A stretch of 64,000 bases of DNA from NCBI RefSeq assembly GCF_013402875.1, contig NZ_CP058579.1, positions 558,001 to 622,000 of the forward strand. The letters run 5' to 3'. Each line of letters begins with the position of its first letter. The first letter of the stretch is position 1. The notes under the pieces were generated by a model that worked only from the letters and a program-made list of their open reading frames with translations, was not told where the DNA came from and made no database searches. This DNA comes from Halorarum salinum. Lineage in GTDB: Archaea > Halobacteriota > Halobacteria > Halobacteriales > Haloferacaceae. This document shows positions 18,106 through 26,939 of the stretch, one piece after another. A program made the translations under genes and the position numbers.

Positions 18106-18963
18106 CTACAGTTCGGCCCGCAGCGCGGCGTTCATGGCCTCGACCGGGGCGTCCTCGCCCGTCCACAGCTCGAACGCCTCGACGCCCTGGTAGAGGAGCA
18201 TCCACGCGCCGTCCACCGTTCTCGCGCCCGCGTCGCGGGCCTCGCGGAGGAGTCGGGTGTCGAGGGGGCTGTACACCGCGTCGAGCACCGCCAGGTCCGC
18301 GTGGAGCAGGCCGGCCGGGACGGGCGTCTCGTCGGACTCCATCCCGACGCTCGTCGCGTTCACGAGCACGTCGGCGCCCGGAACTCGGTCGTCCAGCGTC
18401 CCCAGGCCGCCCGAACTCACGGTCGTGGGTGCGGTCGGCCCGTCGCTCGCCGACCCACTGGAGTCCCCGACGGTCGCCCCGGCGTCCCGAACGTCCGCCG
18501 CGAGCCGTTCCGCGCGCTCGGGCGTCCGGTTCGCGACGTGGAGCGAGGCGACCGTCCCGGCGAGCGCGAACGCGGCCGCCCTGGCCGCGCCGCCCGCGCC
18601 GACGACGACCGCCGCCGCGCCGTCGAGCGGGACGCCGTGGTGGTCGAACGCGCGCGTCACGCCGGCGACGTCGGTGTTGTGGCCCGTCGGCGGGTCCGTC
18701 GAGAGGTCGACGGTGTTCACCGCGCCGACGCGGGCGGCCAGGTCGTCCGGGTCGACCGCCGCGAGCGCGTCCTCCTTGAACGGCACCGTGACGTTCAGCC
18801 CGGCGACGCCGAGGGCGGCCGCCCCGCTGACGGCCGCCGCGGCGTCGGTCGGCTCGAAGGTGACGTAGCGGGCGTCGAGCCCGAGCGCCTCGAACCCCGC
18901 CTCGTGCATCGGCGGCGACAGCGAGTGTTCGACGGGCCGCCCGATGAGGCCGTACACGTCCAT
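18106..18963 (-). CDS. aroE: Shikimate dehydrogenase
   Basis: The 285-residue enzyme has the substrate-binding N-domain ([20 protein letters not shown], then [12 protein letters not shown] with the catalytic Lys), [16 protein letters not shown] with the catalytic Asp, and the NADP Rossmann motif [17 protein letters not shown] followed by [11 protein letters not shown]. It reduces 3-dehydroshikimate to shikimate in aromatic amino-acid and PABA precursor synthesis, matching the pab genes nearby. Start at MDVYGLIG; in-frame sequence further upstream is unrelated to AroE. Confidence 0.93.
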   Translation of the reverse strand: MDVYGLIGRPVEHSLSPPMHEAGFEALGLDARYVTFEPTDAAAAVSGAAALGVAGLNVTVPFKEDALAAVDPDDLAARVGAVNTVDLSTDPPTGHNTDVAGVTRAFDHHGVPLDGAAAVVVGAGGAARAAAFALAGTVASLHVANRTPERAERLAADVRDAGATVGDSSGSASDGPTAPTTVSSGGLGTLDDRVPGADVLVNATSVGMESDETPVPAGLLHADLAVLDAVYSPLDTRLLREARDAGARTVDGAWMLLYQGVEAFELWTGEDAPVEAMNAALRAEL

Positions 18964-19072
18964 GTCGCCCGATTCCCGCGGGGACGGATAAATCCGCGTC
19001 GGTCGCGGGGCGGAATCAGGGCTGATACTCGGGGGCGGACGCTTATGTGGGTGGTTCGGCTCCACCGTTCGC

Positions 19073-20200
19073 ATGTACGACCTCTCGGCCGCGACAGCGG
19101 CCGCGACGCTGGAGGTGAACACCGGCTGGAACTGGCTCGCGACCGCGGCGACGAGCGAGTCCGCCCTCGTCACCCTCGTCGGGGTGGTGTTGCTGTACCT
19201 GGGGGCGGAGTCGCTCGTCAAGGGGGCCTCGGGACTCTCGTCCGACCTCGGGATGCGGGCGGCCGTCGCGGGCGTGACGGTCGTCGCGTTCGCCACGACC
19301 GCGCCGGAACTGGTCGTCGGAGTCCTGAGCGGGCTGGACTACGGCGCGACGCTGGGGCTCGGCGCCATCATCGGCTCGAACGTCGCCAACATCGGGCTGG
19401 TGCTCGGCCTCTCCGCGCTGGTCCGCCCGATGGACGTGTCGGGGGAGACGCTCCGGCGCCACGTCCCGTTCATGGCGCTGGCGGCGCTGCTGCTCGTCGG
19501 CCTCGGACTCGACGGGACGCTCGACCGGGTCGACGGCGCGCTGTTCCTCGTCGTCCTCGGCGGGTTCACCTACGTGCTGCTCAACGCCGCCGACGACCCC
19601 GGCGCCGCGCCGACGGACGCGGACCGCGTGGCCGCGGACGGCGGGTCGCCGGACGACGTGGCCACCGACGGGGGTTCGTCCGGGAGCGACGGCGCCCTCG
19701 CCGGCGGGCCCGCCGCGCTCGACCGGCTGACCGCTCCCGTCCCGGTCGCCGGACGGCGCGTCCGGCCACTCGACCTCGTCCTGGTGCTCGTCGGACTGGT
19801 CCTGCTCGTCGCGGGCGCCCAGCGGCTCATCGAGGGCGGGCGGACGACCCTCTACTACCTCGGGGCGACGGACCGCTTCGTCGGGCTGACCGTCCTCGCG
19901 TTCGGCACGTCGCTGCCCGAACTCGCGGCCTCGCTGATCTCGGCGGCGCGGGGGGAGGCGGAGTTCAGCGTCGGCAACGTCGTCGGCTCGAACATCTACA
20001 ACGTGCTCGCCGTCCTCGGCGTGCTCGCGCTCCTGACGCCGGTGGCCGTTCCCGCGTCCACCGGCGCGTTCGACTTCCCGATGCTGCTCGCGTTCACGGT
20101 CGGCGCGATCGCGCTCATGGCCCGCGGGTCGCGGGTGACGCGCCTCGACGGACTGGTGCTCGTGGTCGCGTACGTCTGCTTCTTCTCGCTACTGTTGTAG
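19073..20200 (+). CDS. Sodium/calcium exchanger-family antiporter (CaCA)
   Basis: The 375-residue protein has about ten membrane helices and two inverted alpha-repeats. Repeat 2 is canonical ([15 protein letters not shown] ... [17 protein letters not shown], near residues 275-310). Repeat 1 ([15 protein letters not shown] ... [16 protein letters not shown], near 65-105) has Ala-Thr-Thr in place of Gly-Thr-Ser. A 50-residue acidic Gly/Ser loop joins the halves. It would exchange Na+ or H+ for Ca2+ or another cation across the cell membrane. Confidence 0.87.
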   Translation: MYDLSAATAAATLEVNTGWNWLATAATSESALVTLVGVVLLYLGAESLVKGASGLSSDLGMRAAVAGVTVVAFATTAPELVVGVLSGLDYGATLGLGAIIGSNVANIGLVLGLSALVRPMDVSGETLRRHVPFMALAALLLVGLGLDGTLDRVDGALFLVVLGGFTYVLLNAADDPGAAPTDADRVAADGGSPDDVATDGGSSGSDGALAGGPAALDRLTAPVPVAGRRVRPLDLVLVLVGLVLLVAGAQRLIEGGRTTLYYLGATDRFVGLTVLAFGTSLPELAASLISAARGEAEFSVGNVVGSNIYNVLAVLGVLALLTPVAVPASTGAFDFPMLLAFTVGAIALMARGSRVTRLDGLVLVVAYVCFFSLLL

Positions 20201-20291
20201 CCCGTACCGGCCGTTATCGGTCGAGACGGCGAGTTCGGACCCCCGGACGAAAGCACAAGAGTAAGGCACGCGCGTCTGCTCGGCAGGGGTA

Positions 20292-21614
20292 ATGAGTTCA
20301 CGCCTTCGGCACCCCCTCGTCGCGCTGTTCGGGGGGGTGCTGTTGACCCTCCCGTGGGTGTACATCTGGGCGAGCGGGGCGGTCGGCGCGCTGGGGACGC
20401 TCCCCCGCGTCACCGTCAGCGGCGTCGCCGTCCTCGGCGCGTCGTTCCTCCTCGCGTGGGGCGCCGAGACGGCCGAGAAGGACGTGCCGCGGGCGTTCGC
20501 CATCGCGGTGCTCGCGGTGCTCGCGGTCGCACCCGAGTACGCCGTCGACGCGCTGTACGCCTGGCAGGCCGGCGCGGGCGACCCGGCGGCGGGCAACCTC
20601 GCGGTCGCGAACATGACCGGAGCGAACCGCATCCTCATCGGCATCGGCTGGTCGGGCATCGCGCTGTTCTCCATCTACCGGGCCTACGGCGGGAGCGACG
20701 ACGCCAGCGTCGTGAACACCGACCGAGTGCTGGGCGACTACGTCAGGCTCGATCGCAGCATCGCCCTCGAGATCCTCTTCCTCTTCGCCGCGACCGTCTA
20801 CGCGTTCTTCGTCCCGCTCGGCGGCGGCATCGGCGCGATGGACACGCTCGTGCTCGTCGGCCTCTACGTCGCCTACATCGCCGTCATCGTCCGGGGCGAC
20901 GTGGAGGAGATCGAGGACCAGGTCGGCGTCCCCGCCTACCTCCAGAAGCGGATCAGGAACGTCCGGGTTCCCGCCGTGCTCGCGCTGTTCGGCTTCTCGG
21001 GCTTTCTCATCTTCACGGCCGTCGAGCCGTTCGCCCACGGGCTGGAGGACCTGGGGCTCCGGTACGGCATCCCCGAGTTCTTCATGATCCAGTGGATCGC
21101 GCCGCTGGCGAGCGAGAGCCCGGAGCTCATCGTGACGGCCTACCTCGTGAACAAGGCGCGGTCGACGGCGGCGTTCAACGCGCTCATCTCCTCGAAGCTG
21201 AACCAGTGGACGCTGCTCATCGGGACGCTCGTGGTCGTGTACAGCATCTCGCTCGGGAGCTACGGCGTTCTGGAGTTCGACCCGAAGCAGGCGGCCGAGA
21301 TCTGGCTCACGGCCGCGCAGAGCTTCTTCGCGCTGGCGATCCTGCTGAACTTCCGCATCTCCGTCCGCGAGGCGGTCGTGTTGCTCGTCCTCTTCCTCTC
21401 GCAGGTGTTCATCGAGTTCGCCCTCATCCGGACGTACTCGGAGGCGCTGGCCGAGCAGTACTCCATCTACCTGCTGCTTGCGTACACCGCCGTCTACGTC
21501 GTCGCCACGCTGGGCCTGCTGGCGACCCGCTGGGGGGACCTCCGCGAGATCGTCTCGATCACGCGTACCACGGTCCGCGAGGCCTGGGTCGGCTCGGGGC
21601 AGTCGGCGGACTGA
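20292..21614 (+). CDS. Divergent CaCA-family cation antiporter
   Basis: A 440-residue polytopic membrane protein 91 bases behind the first exchanger. The alpha-repeat equivalents are VLAVAPEYAVDALYAW ... ANMTGANRILIGIGWS (about residues 76-120) and WIAPLASESPELIVTAYLVN ... ISSKLNQWTLLIGT (about 267-315). These retain the Pro-Glu and Asn positions of CaCA transporters but differ strongly from the GSN consensus, so the transported ion may differ. A charged cytoplasmic loop (EEIEDQVGVPAYLQKRIRNV) separates the halves. Confidence 0.78.
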   Translation: MSSRLRHPLVALFGGVLLTLPWVYIWASGAVGALGTLPRVTVSGVAVLGASFLLAWGAETAEKDVPRAFAIAVLAVLAVAPEYAVDALYAWQAGAGDPAAGNLAVANMTGANRILIGIGWSGIALFSIYRAYGGSDDASVVNTDRVLGDYVRLDRSIALEILFLFAATVYAFFVPLGGGIGAMDTLVLVGLYVAYIAVIVRGDVEEIEDQVGVPAYLQKRIRNVRVPAVLALFGFSGFLIFTAVEPFAHGLEDLGLRYGIPEFFMIQWIAPLASESPELIVTAYLVNKARSTAAFNALISSKLNQWTLLIGTLVVVYSISLGSYGVLEFDPKQAAEIWLTAAQSFFALAILLNFRISVREAVVLLVLFLSQVFIEFALIRTYSEALAEQYSIYLLLAYTAVYVVATLGLLATRWGDLREIVSITRTTVREAWVGSGQSAD

Positions 21615-21666
21615 ACTCGGCGGCTTGGCCGCGTTGACCGACGTACGATCCGAACCGGCTTTCGGA

Positions 21667-21909
21667 TCAAACGACCTGCTCGCCGTCGTCGTCGTACAGC
21701 CTGATGGCGTCCACCGGGCACGTCCGCGCGGCGAACTTCGCGTCCAGTTCCTCGCCTTCGGGCACCTCCAGCGAGAAGACGTCCTCCCCGATCTCCTCCC
21801 CGCCACGCAGATCCGCCTTCCCGTCGTCCACGTTCCTCTCGAACGCGTCCCACTCCGCGACGCACTGGAACATCCCGACGCAGGTGTCGCGGTCGAACTC
21901 GATCCTCAT
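21667..21909 (-). CDS. Small [3Fe-4S]/[4Fe-4S]-type ferredoxin
   Basis: The 80-residue acidic protein has Cys10, Cys16 (DTCVGMFQCVAEWD) and Cys64 (TCPVDAIRL). The gap between Cys10 and Cys16 lacks the middle Cys of a classical CxxCxxC motif, so it probably binds a single [3Fe-4S] cluster or uses a non-Cys ligand. It would serve as a soluble electron carrier. The ATG is exactly 26 bases from a TATA-like box, supporting a leaderless message. It converges with the second antiporter gene. Confidence 0.83.
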   Translation of the reverse strand: MRIEFDRDTCVGMFQCVAEWDAFERNVDDGKADLRGGEEIGEDVFSLEVPEGEELDAKFAARTCPVDAIRLYDDDGEQVV

Positions 21910-21930
21910 TGCCGCCCCTAGGCGGGAGGG

Positions 21931-21940
21931 ATACAATAAC
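21931..21940 (-). promoter_or_regulatory. TATA box for the ferredoxin gene
   Basis: On the minus strand GTTATTGTAT is centred 26 bases before the ferredoxin ATG at 21909, the standard distance for a leaderless haloarchaeal transcript. Confidence 0.55.
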
Positions 21941-22119
21941 GGTGCGCTCCGCCGCCGCGATCCGCCGTCGGCGCGCCCACGGTCGCGGTGAAGACCCGCC
22001 CCGCGACGACCCGCGTCGCGAACGGCGGGCGGGAGCGTGGGGGACGACACCGCATGCCATGTTTGAGGGGAATAGTCACGACATCTTTAATTCTCTCAGG
22101 TTATTACCGGGGCGTACAC

Positions 22120-23577
22120 GTGCCGTCGCTCACCCTCGAACCCCGCACGTACGAGGACGTCGCACCGGAACGGCGCCCGAGCCTCCGCCAGGCGCTCGTG
22201 CCCGTGCTCGGCGTGGTGCTCTTCCTCGGCGTAGGGTCCGGCTACCTGCAACTCGACCCGCACGGCCCGCTGCTGTGGAGCGCCGTCCTGACCGGCCTCG
22301 TCGGCAGATACTGGCTCGGCTTCACCTGGGACGACCTCTACGAGGGGATGGCCGACAGCCTGCTCATGGGGCTGCAGGCGATCCTCATCCTGTTCGTCAT
22401 CTACGCGCTCATCTCGACGTGGGTGAGCGCCGGAACCATCCCCGGGCTGATGTACTACGGGCTCTCCGTGCTTCGGCCGGCAGTGTTCCTCCCGGCGACG
22501 GCGCTGCTCGCGTTCGTCGTCGCGTTCTCCATCGGCTCCTCGTGGACCACCGCGGGGACGCTCGGAGTGGCGTTCGTCGGCATCGGCTCGGGGCTCGGGA
22601 TCGCGGCGCCGATGACCGCCGGCGCCGTCCTCAGCGGCGCCTACGCGGGCGACAAGCAGTCGCCGCTCTCGGACACGACGAACCTCGCGGCCGCGGTGAC
22701 GAACACCGACCTCTACGACCACATCCGCGCGATGCGGAACGGGACGCTGATCGCGTTCGGCCTCTCGGTCGCGCTGTACGCCGTCCTCGGCCTCGGCGCC
22801 GGCGACGCCGTCGCGGCGGGCCGGATCGCGGAGATCCAGGGCGCGCTCGCGGGCACCTACGACCTGTCCGCGCTCGTCTTCCTGCCGCTCGTCGTCACGT
22901 TCGGCCTCGCGCTGGCCGGCTACCCGGCGCTCCCGACGCTCGTGGCAGGCGCCATCGCCGGAACGGCGACGACGAGCCTGGTCCAGGGCGAGTCGTTCAC
23001 GGCCGCGTGGGGGGTGTTCCTCGAAGGGACCAGCCCCGAGACGGGCGTCGCGCTGGTGAACGACCTGCTCGCCAGCGGCGGGGTCGCCGGGTCCGCCTGG
23101 ACCGTCTCGGTCGTCGTCGCCGCGCTCGCGCTCGGCGGCCTGCTCGAACGGACCGGCGTGCTGGCGGTGCTGGCCCACCACCTCGCGGGCGCCGTGCGCG
23201 GGACGACCGGCCTCGTGGTCGGCACCGGGGCGTCGGCCATCGCGGTGAACGTCCTCTCCGCCCAGCAGTACATGAGCATCGTCGTGCCGGGCATGACGCT
23301 CCGGAACCTCTACGACGAGTACGGCCTCGAGGGCGAGGACCTCTCGCGGGCGATCGAGTCGGCCGGGACGCCCACCGGCGCACTCGTCCCGTGGCACGCC
23401 GGCGGCGTCTACATGGCCGGCGTGTTCGGCGTGAGCACGCTCTCGTACGCCCCGTTCTACTTCTTCGCGTTCCTCTCGCCGCTCGTGCTGTTCGCGACGG
23501 CGCTCGTCGGTCGGGGGTTCTCGGGGAGCGACGCCGCCCGCGAGGGCGCAAACGCGCCCGCCGCCACCGACGACTGA
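22120..23577 (+). CDS. nhaC: NhaC-family Na+/H+ antiporter
   Basis: The 485-residue membrane protein shows NhaC-type blocks: SLLMGLQAILILFVIYALIS, VAFSIGSSWTTAGTLGVAFV, SGAYAGDKQSPLSDTTNLAA (the conserved GD-x-x-SP region) and NVLSAQQYMSIVVPGMTLRN. It exports Na+ in exchange for protons, apt for a halophile, and lies beside two calcium-exchanger genes. The GTG start (VPSLTLEPRTYEDV) was chosen because a TATA-like ctttaattc lies about 30 bases upstream. Codons upstream remain open but non-homologous. Confidence 0.87.
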   Translation: MPSLTLEPRTYEDVAPERRPSLRQALVPVLGVVLFLGVGSGYLQLDPHGPLLWSAVLTGLVGRYWLGFTWDDLYEGMADSLLMGLQAILILFVIYALISTWVSAGTIPGLMYYGLSVLRPAVFLPATALLAFVVAFSIGSSWTTAGTLGVAFVGIGSGLGIAAPMTAGAVLSGAYAGDKQSPLSDTTNLAAAVTNTDLYDHIRAMRNGTLIAFGLSVALYAVLGLGAGDAVAAGRIAEIQGALAGTYDLSALVFLPLVVTFGLALAGYPALPTLVAGAIAGTATTSLVQGESFTAAWGVFLEGTSPETGVALVNDLLASGGVAGSAWTVSVVVAALALGGLLERTGVLAVLAHHLAGAVRGTTGLVVGTGASAIAVNVLSAQQYMSIVVPGMTLRNLYDEYGLEGEDLSRAIESAGTPTGALVPWHAGGVYMAGVFGVSTLSYAPFYFFAFLSPLVLFATALVGRGFSGSDAAREGANAPAATDD

Positions 23578-23773
23578 CGGCGAGTCCCTCGTGTACCAGG
23601 CTGATCGGGGGTGACGCGGTGGATCGAGCCACGGAAGCGTGCGGGCGGCGGTTCGTGGGACGGTTCATCGGTCGGCGTTCGGGCCGACACGGCTGTCACG
23701 GACGGCGAACGTCGTACCGTCGGTGGGGTCGACGGGTGTCACGTGGCCGCGGGGCGTCCGCCGTCGCGTCCGG

Positions 23774-24127
23774 TCACACGTCGGGTTCAGTGACGTCCAT
23801 GTGCGTCCGGGCCCACGCGTCGAGTTCGGCGAAGACCGCCTCCAGCGCCTCCCCCTCCTCCGTGAGCCTGTAGTAGACGGCGATCGGCGACGCTCGTTCC
23901 GACCGTTCCGCGACCAGTCCGTACTCCTTCAGGGTGTCGAGCGTCTGTGAGAGCGTTCGCGAACTCGCGCCGGTCGACTCCTTGAGTTCGTTGAACCGCT
24001 TCTCCCCCTCCTGGAGGTCGTACAGGACGTTCAGCCGCCACTGGGTCCCGATGACGTCCAGCGACTCCACGGTCGGACACGCCTCCGGGTTCAGTTCGGC
24101 GAGCCCGTCGTCACCACTGGAATCCAT
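23774..24127 (-). CDS. HxlR-family winged-helix transcription regulator
   Basis: The 117-residue protein contains the HxlR pattern: CPTVESLDVIGTQWRLNVLY, EGEKRFNELKESTGASSRTL, SQTLDTLKEYGLVAERSERA, VYYRLTEEGEALEAVFAELD. The Cys near residue 17 is the usual redox- or electrophile-sensing Cys of the family. It is transcribed divergently from the DoxX/DsbA/glutathione-transferase-like genes and probably regulates them through the palindrome between the two promoters. Confidence 0.87.
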   Translation of the reverse strand: MDSSGDDGLAELNPEACPTVESLDVIGTQWRLNVLYDLQEGEKRFNELKESTGASSRTLSQTLDTLKEYGLVAERSERASPIAVYYRLTEEGEALEAVFAELDAWARTHMDVTEPDV

Positions 24128-24202
24128 CGTTGGTGGGTTCTCCCGCTCGAACAAATAGATGGGCCCCCGCGGGGGATCGGTTCGCGCGCCGACCGCCCGG
24201 TA

Positions 24203-24212
24203 TACCGCGGTA
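24203..24212. promoter_or_regulatory. Palindrome between divergent HxlR and DoxX promoters
   Basis: taccgcggta is a perfect 10-bp palindrome, lying between a minus-strand TATA-like box for the HxlR gene (about 24151-24160) and a strong AT-rich promoter (24239-24266) for the forward genes. It is a candidate operator for the HxlR-family protein; binding is inferred from position only. Confidence 0.4.
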
Positions 24213-24238
24213 CACCCGGTTCCCGCGACTTCCCCCGA

Positions 24239-24266
24239 TAAAATATAATATACTTTATACTTTATG
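24239..24266 (+). promoter_or_regulatory. Strong AT-rich promoter element
   Basis: These 28 bases are nearly all A and T in a roughly 70% GC surrounding, with a tandem tatactttatacttta. They lie upstream of the DoxX/DsbA/transferase genes and would hold the TATA box and possibly a regulator site. Confidence 0.55.
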
Positions 24267-24293
24267 TGGGCGGCGTCCCTCCCTCCGACCGTG

Positions 24294-24368
24294 ATGTACG
24301 CGAAGTACACGCGACACGAGCACGGTTCGAACGGACGATCACGAGCGGATCCGGTGGTGAGCGGCTGA
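24294..24368 (+). CDS. Possible 24-codon leader ORF ahead of doxX
   Basis: An ATG 28 bases after the AT-rich promoter opens a 24-residue frame (MYAKYTRHEHGSNG...), whose TGA overlaps the ATG of the DoxX gene (cTGATGg). Such an overlap suggests translational coupling. It could be a regulatory leader peptide, the remnant of a longer N-terminus, or chance. No homologue is recognised. Confidence 0.3.
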   Translation: MYAKYTRHEHGSNGRSRADPVVSG

Positions 24369-24787
24369 TGGCGTTCGAAGCGGCGGGAACCGCGGAGGCG
24401 TTGCTGGTCGGGCGCGTTCTGTTCGCCGCCGTCCTCGGGTACCTCGCGCTCGGAAACCTGCGGGACCGTTCGGGGACCGTCGCGTACGCCGGGAGCGAGG
24501 GGGCACCCGTGCCGAGGCTGACGGTGCCGTCGACGTCGCTCGCGTTGCTCGCCGGCGGGGCCGCGATCCTCGTCGGCGCGTACCCCGTCCTCGGATCGCT
24601 GGCGATCGTCGCCTTCATGGTCGGCGTCACGCCGGTGATGCACGACTTCTGGAACGAGGAGGGGATGGAACGCGATAACCAGCGGTTCCACTTCCTGAAG
24701 AACGCGGGGCTGGCGGCGGGCGCCGTCGTCTTCCTCGCGCTGTCGAGCACGCCGTGGCCGTACGCGCTCAACGTGGGGCTCTGGTGA
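24368..24787 (+). CDS. DoxX-family membrane protein
   Basis: A 139-residue protein with four hydrophobic helices (for example VGRVLFAAVLGYLALGNL, SLALLAGGAAILVGAYPV, AGLAAGAVVFLALSS) and the DoxX motif VTPVMHDFWNEEGMERDNQR before the last helix. DoxX-like proteins are membrane subunits associated with quinone or thiol redox chemistry and oxidative stress. It heads a coupled group with the DsbA-like gene (four-base overlap) and the hydroquinone-reductase-like gene. Confidence 0.82.
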   Translation: MAFEAAGTAEALLVGRVLFAAVLGYLALGNLRDRSGTVAYAGSEGAPVPRLTVPSTSLALLAGGAAILVGAYPVLGSLAIVAFMVGVTPVMHDFWNEEGMERDNQRFHFLKNAGLAAGAVVFLALSSTPWPYALNVGLW

Positions 24788-25611
24788 TCCCCGTGCGAGC
24801 GACCCTCACCGAGTTCACGGATCCGTTCTGCACCTGGTGCTGGGGCGCCGAGCCCGTCCTGCGGCGCGTCGAGGAGACGTACGGCGCTCAGGTCGGGGTC
24901 GAGTTCGTCATGGGCGGACTCGTCGCCGACTTCGAGTCGTTCTCCGACGCGGCCAACGGCGTCACCGATCCCGCCGACGTCGCACCCCACTGGGAGGCCG
25001 CGTCGGCCCGTCACGGGATGCCGGTAGACTCGGCCGTCTGGACGACCGATCCGCCCCGCTCGTCGTACCCGGCGTGCATCGCCTACGAGGCCGCCGAGTT
25101 CCAGGGAACGGAGGCCGCACGCCGCTACCTCCGTCGCCTCCGCGAGGCGCTCGCGACCGAGCGACGAGACGTCGGCGACCGCGAGGTGCTCGTCGAGCTG
25201 GCCGCCGAGGCGGGCCTCGACGTCGAACGGTTCCGGGCCGCGCTCCACGGCGACGGAGCCCGCGCAGCGTTCGAGGAGGACCGGAAGCACGCCCGCGAAC
25301 GCGGCGTCACGTCGTTCCCGACGTTCCGGGTCACGGCGGGCGACGACGAACGGTGGCTCGCCGGCTCCCAGCCGTTCGACGCGCTCGCCGGCGCACTGGA
25401 GGCGGTCGAACCCGACCTCGACCGCCGGTCGCCACGGCCCCTCCCGGAGTTCGTCGAGCACCACGGCCCGGTAGCCACCCGGGAGGTGGCGGAGGTGTAC
25501 GGACTCGACGACGACGAGGCGGGACGGCGGTTGAACGAACTCGCCGCCGCTGGAACGGTCAGCGAATCCGAGCGCGGGACCGGCTCGCTGTGGCTCGCGG
25601 GCGGGGACTGA
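24784..25611 (+). CDS. DsbA-family thioredoxin-fold protein with C-terminal winged-helix segment
   Basis: The 275-residue protein starts with a thioredoxin-fold strand and a CxxC active site (TDPFCTWCWGAEP, Cys16/Cys19), then the helical insertion of DsbA/FrnE-like oxidoreductases, and the cis-Pro region GVTSFPTFRVT. The last 60 residues (EFVEHHGPVATREVAEVYGL, DDDEAGRRLNELAAAGTVSE) look like a winged-helix unit, an unusual addition. No signal peptide is seen, so it acts in the cytoplasm. The GTG start overlaps the doxX stop. Confidence 0.82.
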   Translation: MIPVRATLTEFTDPFCTWCWGAEPVLRRVEETYGAQVGVEFVMGGLVADFESFSDAANGVTDPADVAPHWEAASARHGMPVDSAVWTTDPPRSSYPACIAYEAAEFQGTEAARRYLRRLREALATERRDVGDREVLVELAAEAGLDVERFRAALHGDGARAAFEEDRKHARERGVTSFPTFRVTAGDDERWLAGSQPFDALAGALEAVEPDLDRRSPRPLPEFVEHHGPVATREVAEVYGLDDDEAGRRLNELAAAGTVSESERGTGSLWLAGGD

Positions 25612-25666
25612 CGGGAATCGAGACGAAATCGAACCGACGCGACTGAACCGCAGCACTCACGCGACC

Positions 25667-26638
25667 ATGGGACGACTCATCGACGGAACGTGGCGAACCG
25701 ACGTTACGAACGAGGCGACGGCCGACATCGACTACGAGGGGACGGAGTTCCGCGGCGAACTGGGGGAGGACGGCCCACACCCCGCCGATCCGGGACGGTA
25801 CCACCTCTACGTCTCGCGGGCCTGCCCGTGGGCACACGGGGCGGTACTCGTCCGAACCCTCCTCGGACTGGAGGACGCGATCACGATGGACGTCGTCGAT
25901 CCCCACCGCAAGAACGACGGCTGGGAGTTCACCCCCGGGAAGGACGGCTGCACGCCGGACACCGTCGGCGGAAACGGGTACCTCCGGGAGGTGTACACGG
26001 CGGCGGACCCGACCTACACCGGGAGGGTTTCGGTTCCGGTCCTCTGGGACGCGGAGGCGGACACCGTCGTCAACGACGAGTCCGTCGAGATCATGCGAAC
26101 CCTGGCCGACGCGTTCGCCCCACGTCGGGGGCCGGACCTCTACCCCGAGCGGCGTCGCGACGCGATCGACGAGGTGATCGACGCGATCCACGAACCGCTC
26201 AACGAGGGCGTCTACAGGGCCGGGTTCGCCTCCACGCAGGAGGAGTACGAGGCGGCCGCCGCGGAGGTCTTCGGCGCGCTCGACCGCTGGGAGTCGGTTC
26301 TGGCCGATCGTCGGTTCCTGCTGGGGGATCTGACGCTCGCGGACCTGCGCCTGTTTCCGACGCTGGTACGGTTCGACGCCGTCTACCACACGCACTTCAA
26401 GCTGAACGCCCGTCGGCTCGTCGATCACCCGAACCTCTGGGCGTACGTGCGGGACATCTACCAGCAGCCTGGCGTCGCTGAAACGGTCAACGTGGCTCAC
26501 ATCGAGGAACACTACTACCGGAGCCACGATGGGATCAACCCGGCGGGATTCGTTCCCGTCGGCCCGGACCTGGACTTCGAGGCGCCGCACGACCGAAACG
26601 AACTCCCGGGAGCGGTTCCCGACGGCCGGCGCCGATAG
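25667..26638 (+). CDS. Glutathionyl-hydroquinone-reductase-like (YqjG/Ecm4) transferase
   Basis: The 323-residue protein has the Ecm4/YqjG layout: a thioredoxin-like N-domain with the catalytic Cys in VSRACPWAH (Cys53), the VDPHRKNDGWEFTP loop, VPVLWDAEADTVVNDESVEI, and an all-helical C-domain with LTLADLRLFPTLVRFDAVYH and FKLNARRLVDHPNLWAYVRD. Family members reduce glutathionyl-hydroquinones; haloarchaea use gamma-glutamylcysteine rather than glutathione, so the natural thiol here would differ. It lies 55 bases behind the DsbA-like gene and probably shares its transcript. Confidence 0.87.
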   Translation: MGRLIDGTWRTDVTNEATADIDYEGTEFRGELGEDGPHPADPGRYHLYVSRACPWAHGAVLVRTLLGLEDAITMDVVDPHRKNDGWEFTPGKDGCTPDTVGGNGYLREVYTAADPTYTGRVSVPVLWDAEADTVVNDESVEIMRTLADAFAPRRGPDLYPERRRDAIDEVIDAIHEPLNEGVYRAGFASTQEEYEAAAAEVFGALDRWESVLADRRFLLGDLTLADLRLFPTLVRFDAVYHTHFKLNARRLVDHPNLWAYVRDIYQQPGVAETVNVAHIEEHYYRSHDGINPAGFVPVGPDLDFEAPHDRNELPGAVPDGRRR

Positions 26639-26939
26639 GAACCGCGCCTGCCGTCGACCTCCCTCTCGACGACGGTTCCGCCCCGACGTTCGATCCGGCA
26701 GACCCCGGCGAAGGGGCGGGCAACCGCTCCGCGAACGCCGCACCCTCCCCGGCCGGCCCGTCGGGTTCTCACGGTCACTCGGCAACCCGTCGTTCTCGTG
26801 GTCGCTCGGCGACCCGGTCGTCCCCCGCGTCCAACCGCTCGTGGACGCGGCGCGAGCGAACGCGCCACGACGGTCGGCTGCCACGGTGCGGCCCCGGATT
26901 CCCGTCAACGCTTTCCCCCGGGACCGAGACGGGGCGCGC
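26639..26939. other. Intergenic region with a degenerate tandem repeat
   Basis: No gene is supported in these 301 bases. It contains two neighbouring, roughly 80% similar 27-28 base units (about 26766-26792 and 26793-26820, each beginning ttctc and ending near cggtcg/ccgtcg). The rpiA start follows at 26940. Confidence 0.5.

Noticed and set aside
26529-26939. Upstream extension of rpiA
   Set aside because: The frame is open upstream, but the RpiA homology begins at the ATG at 26940 and the upstream translation is low-complexity.
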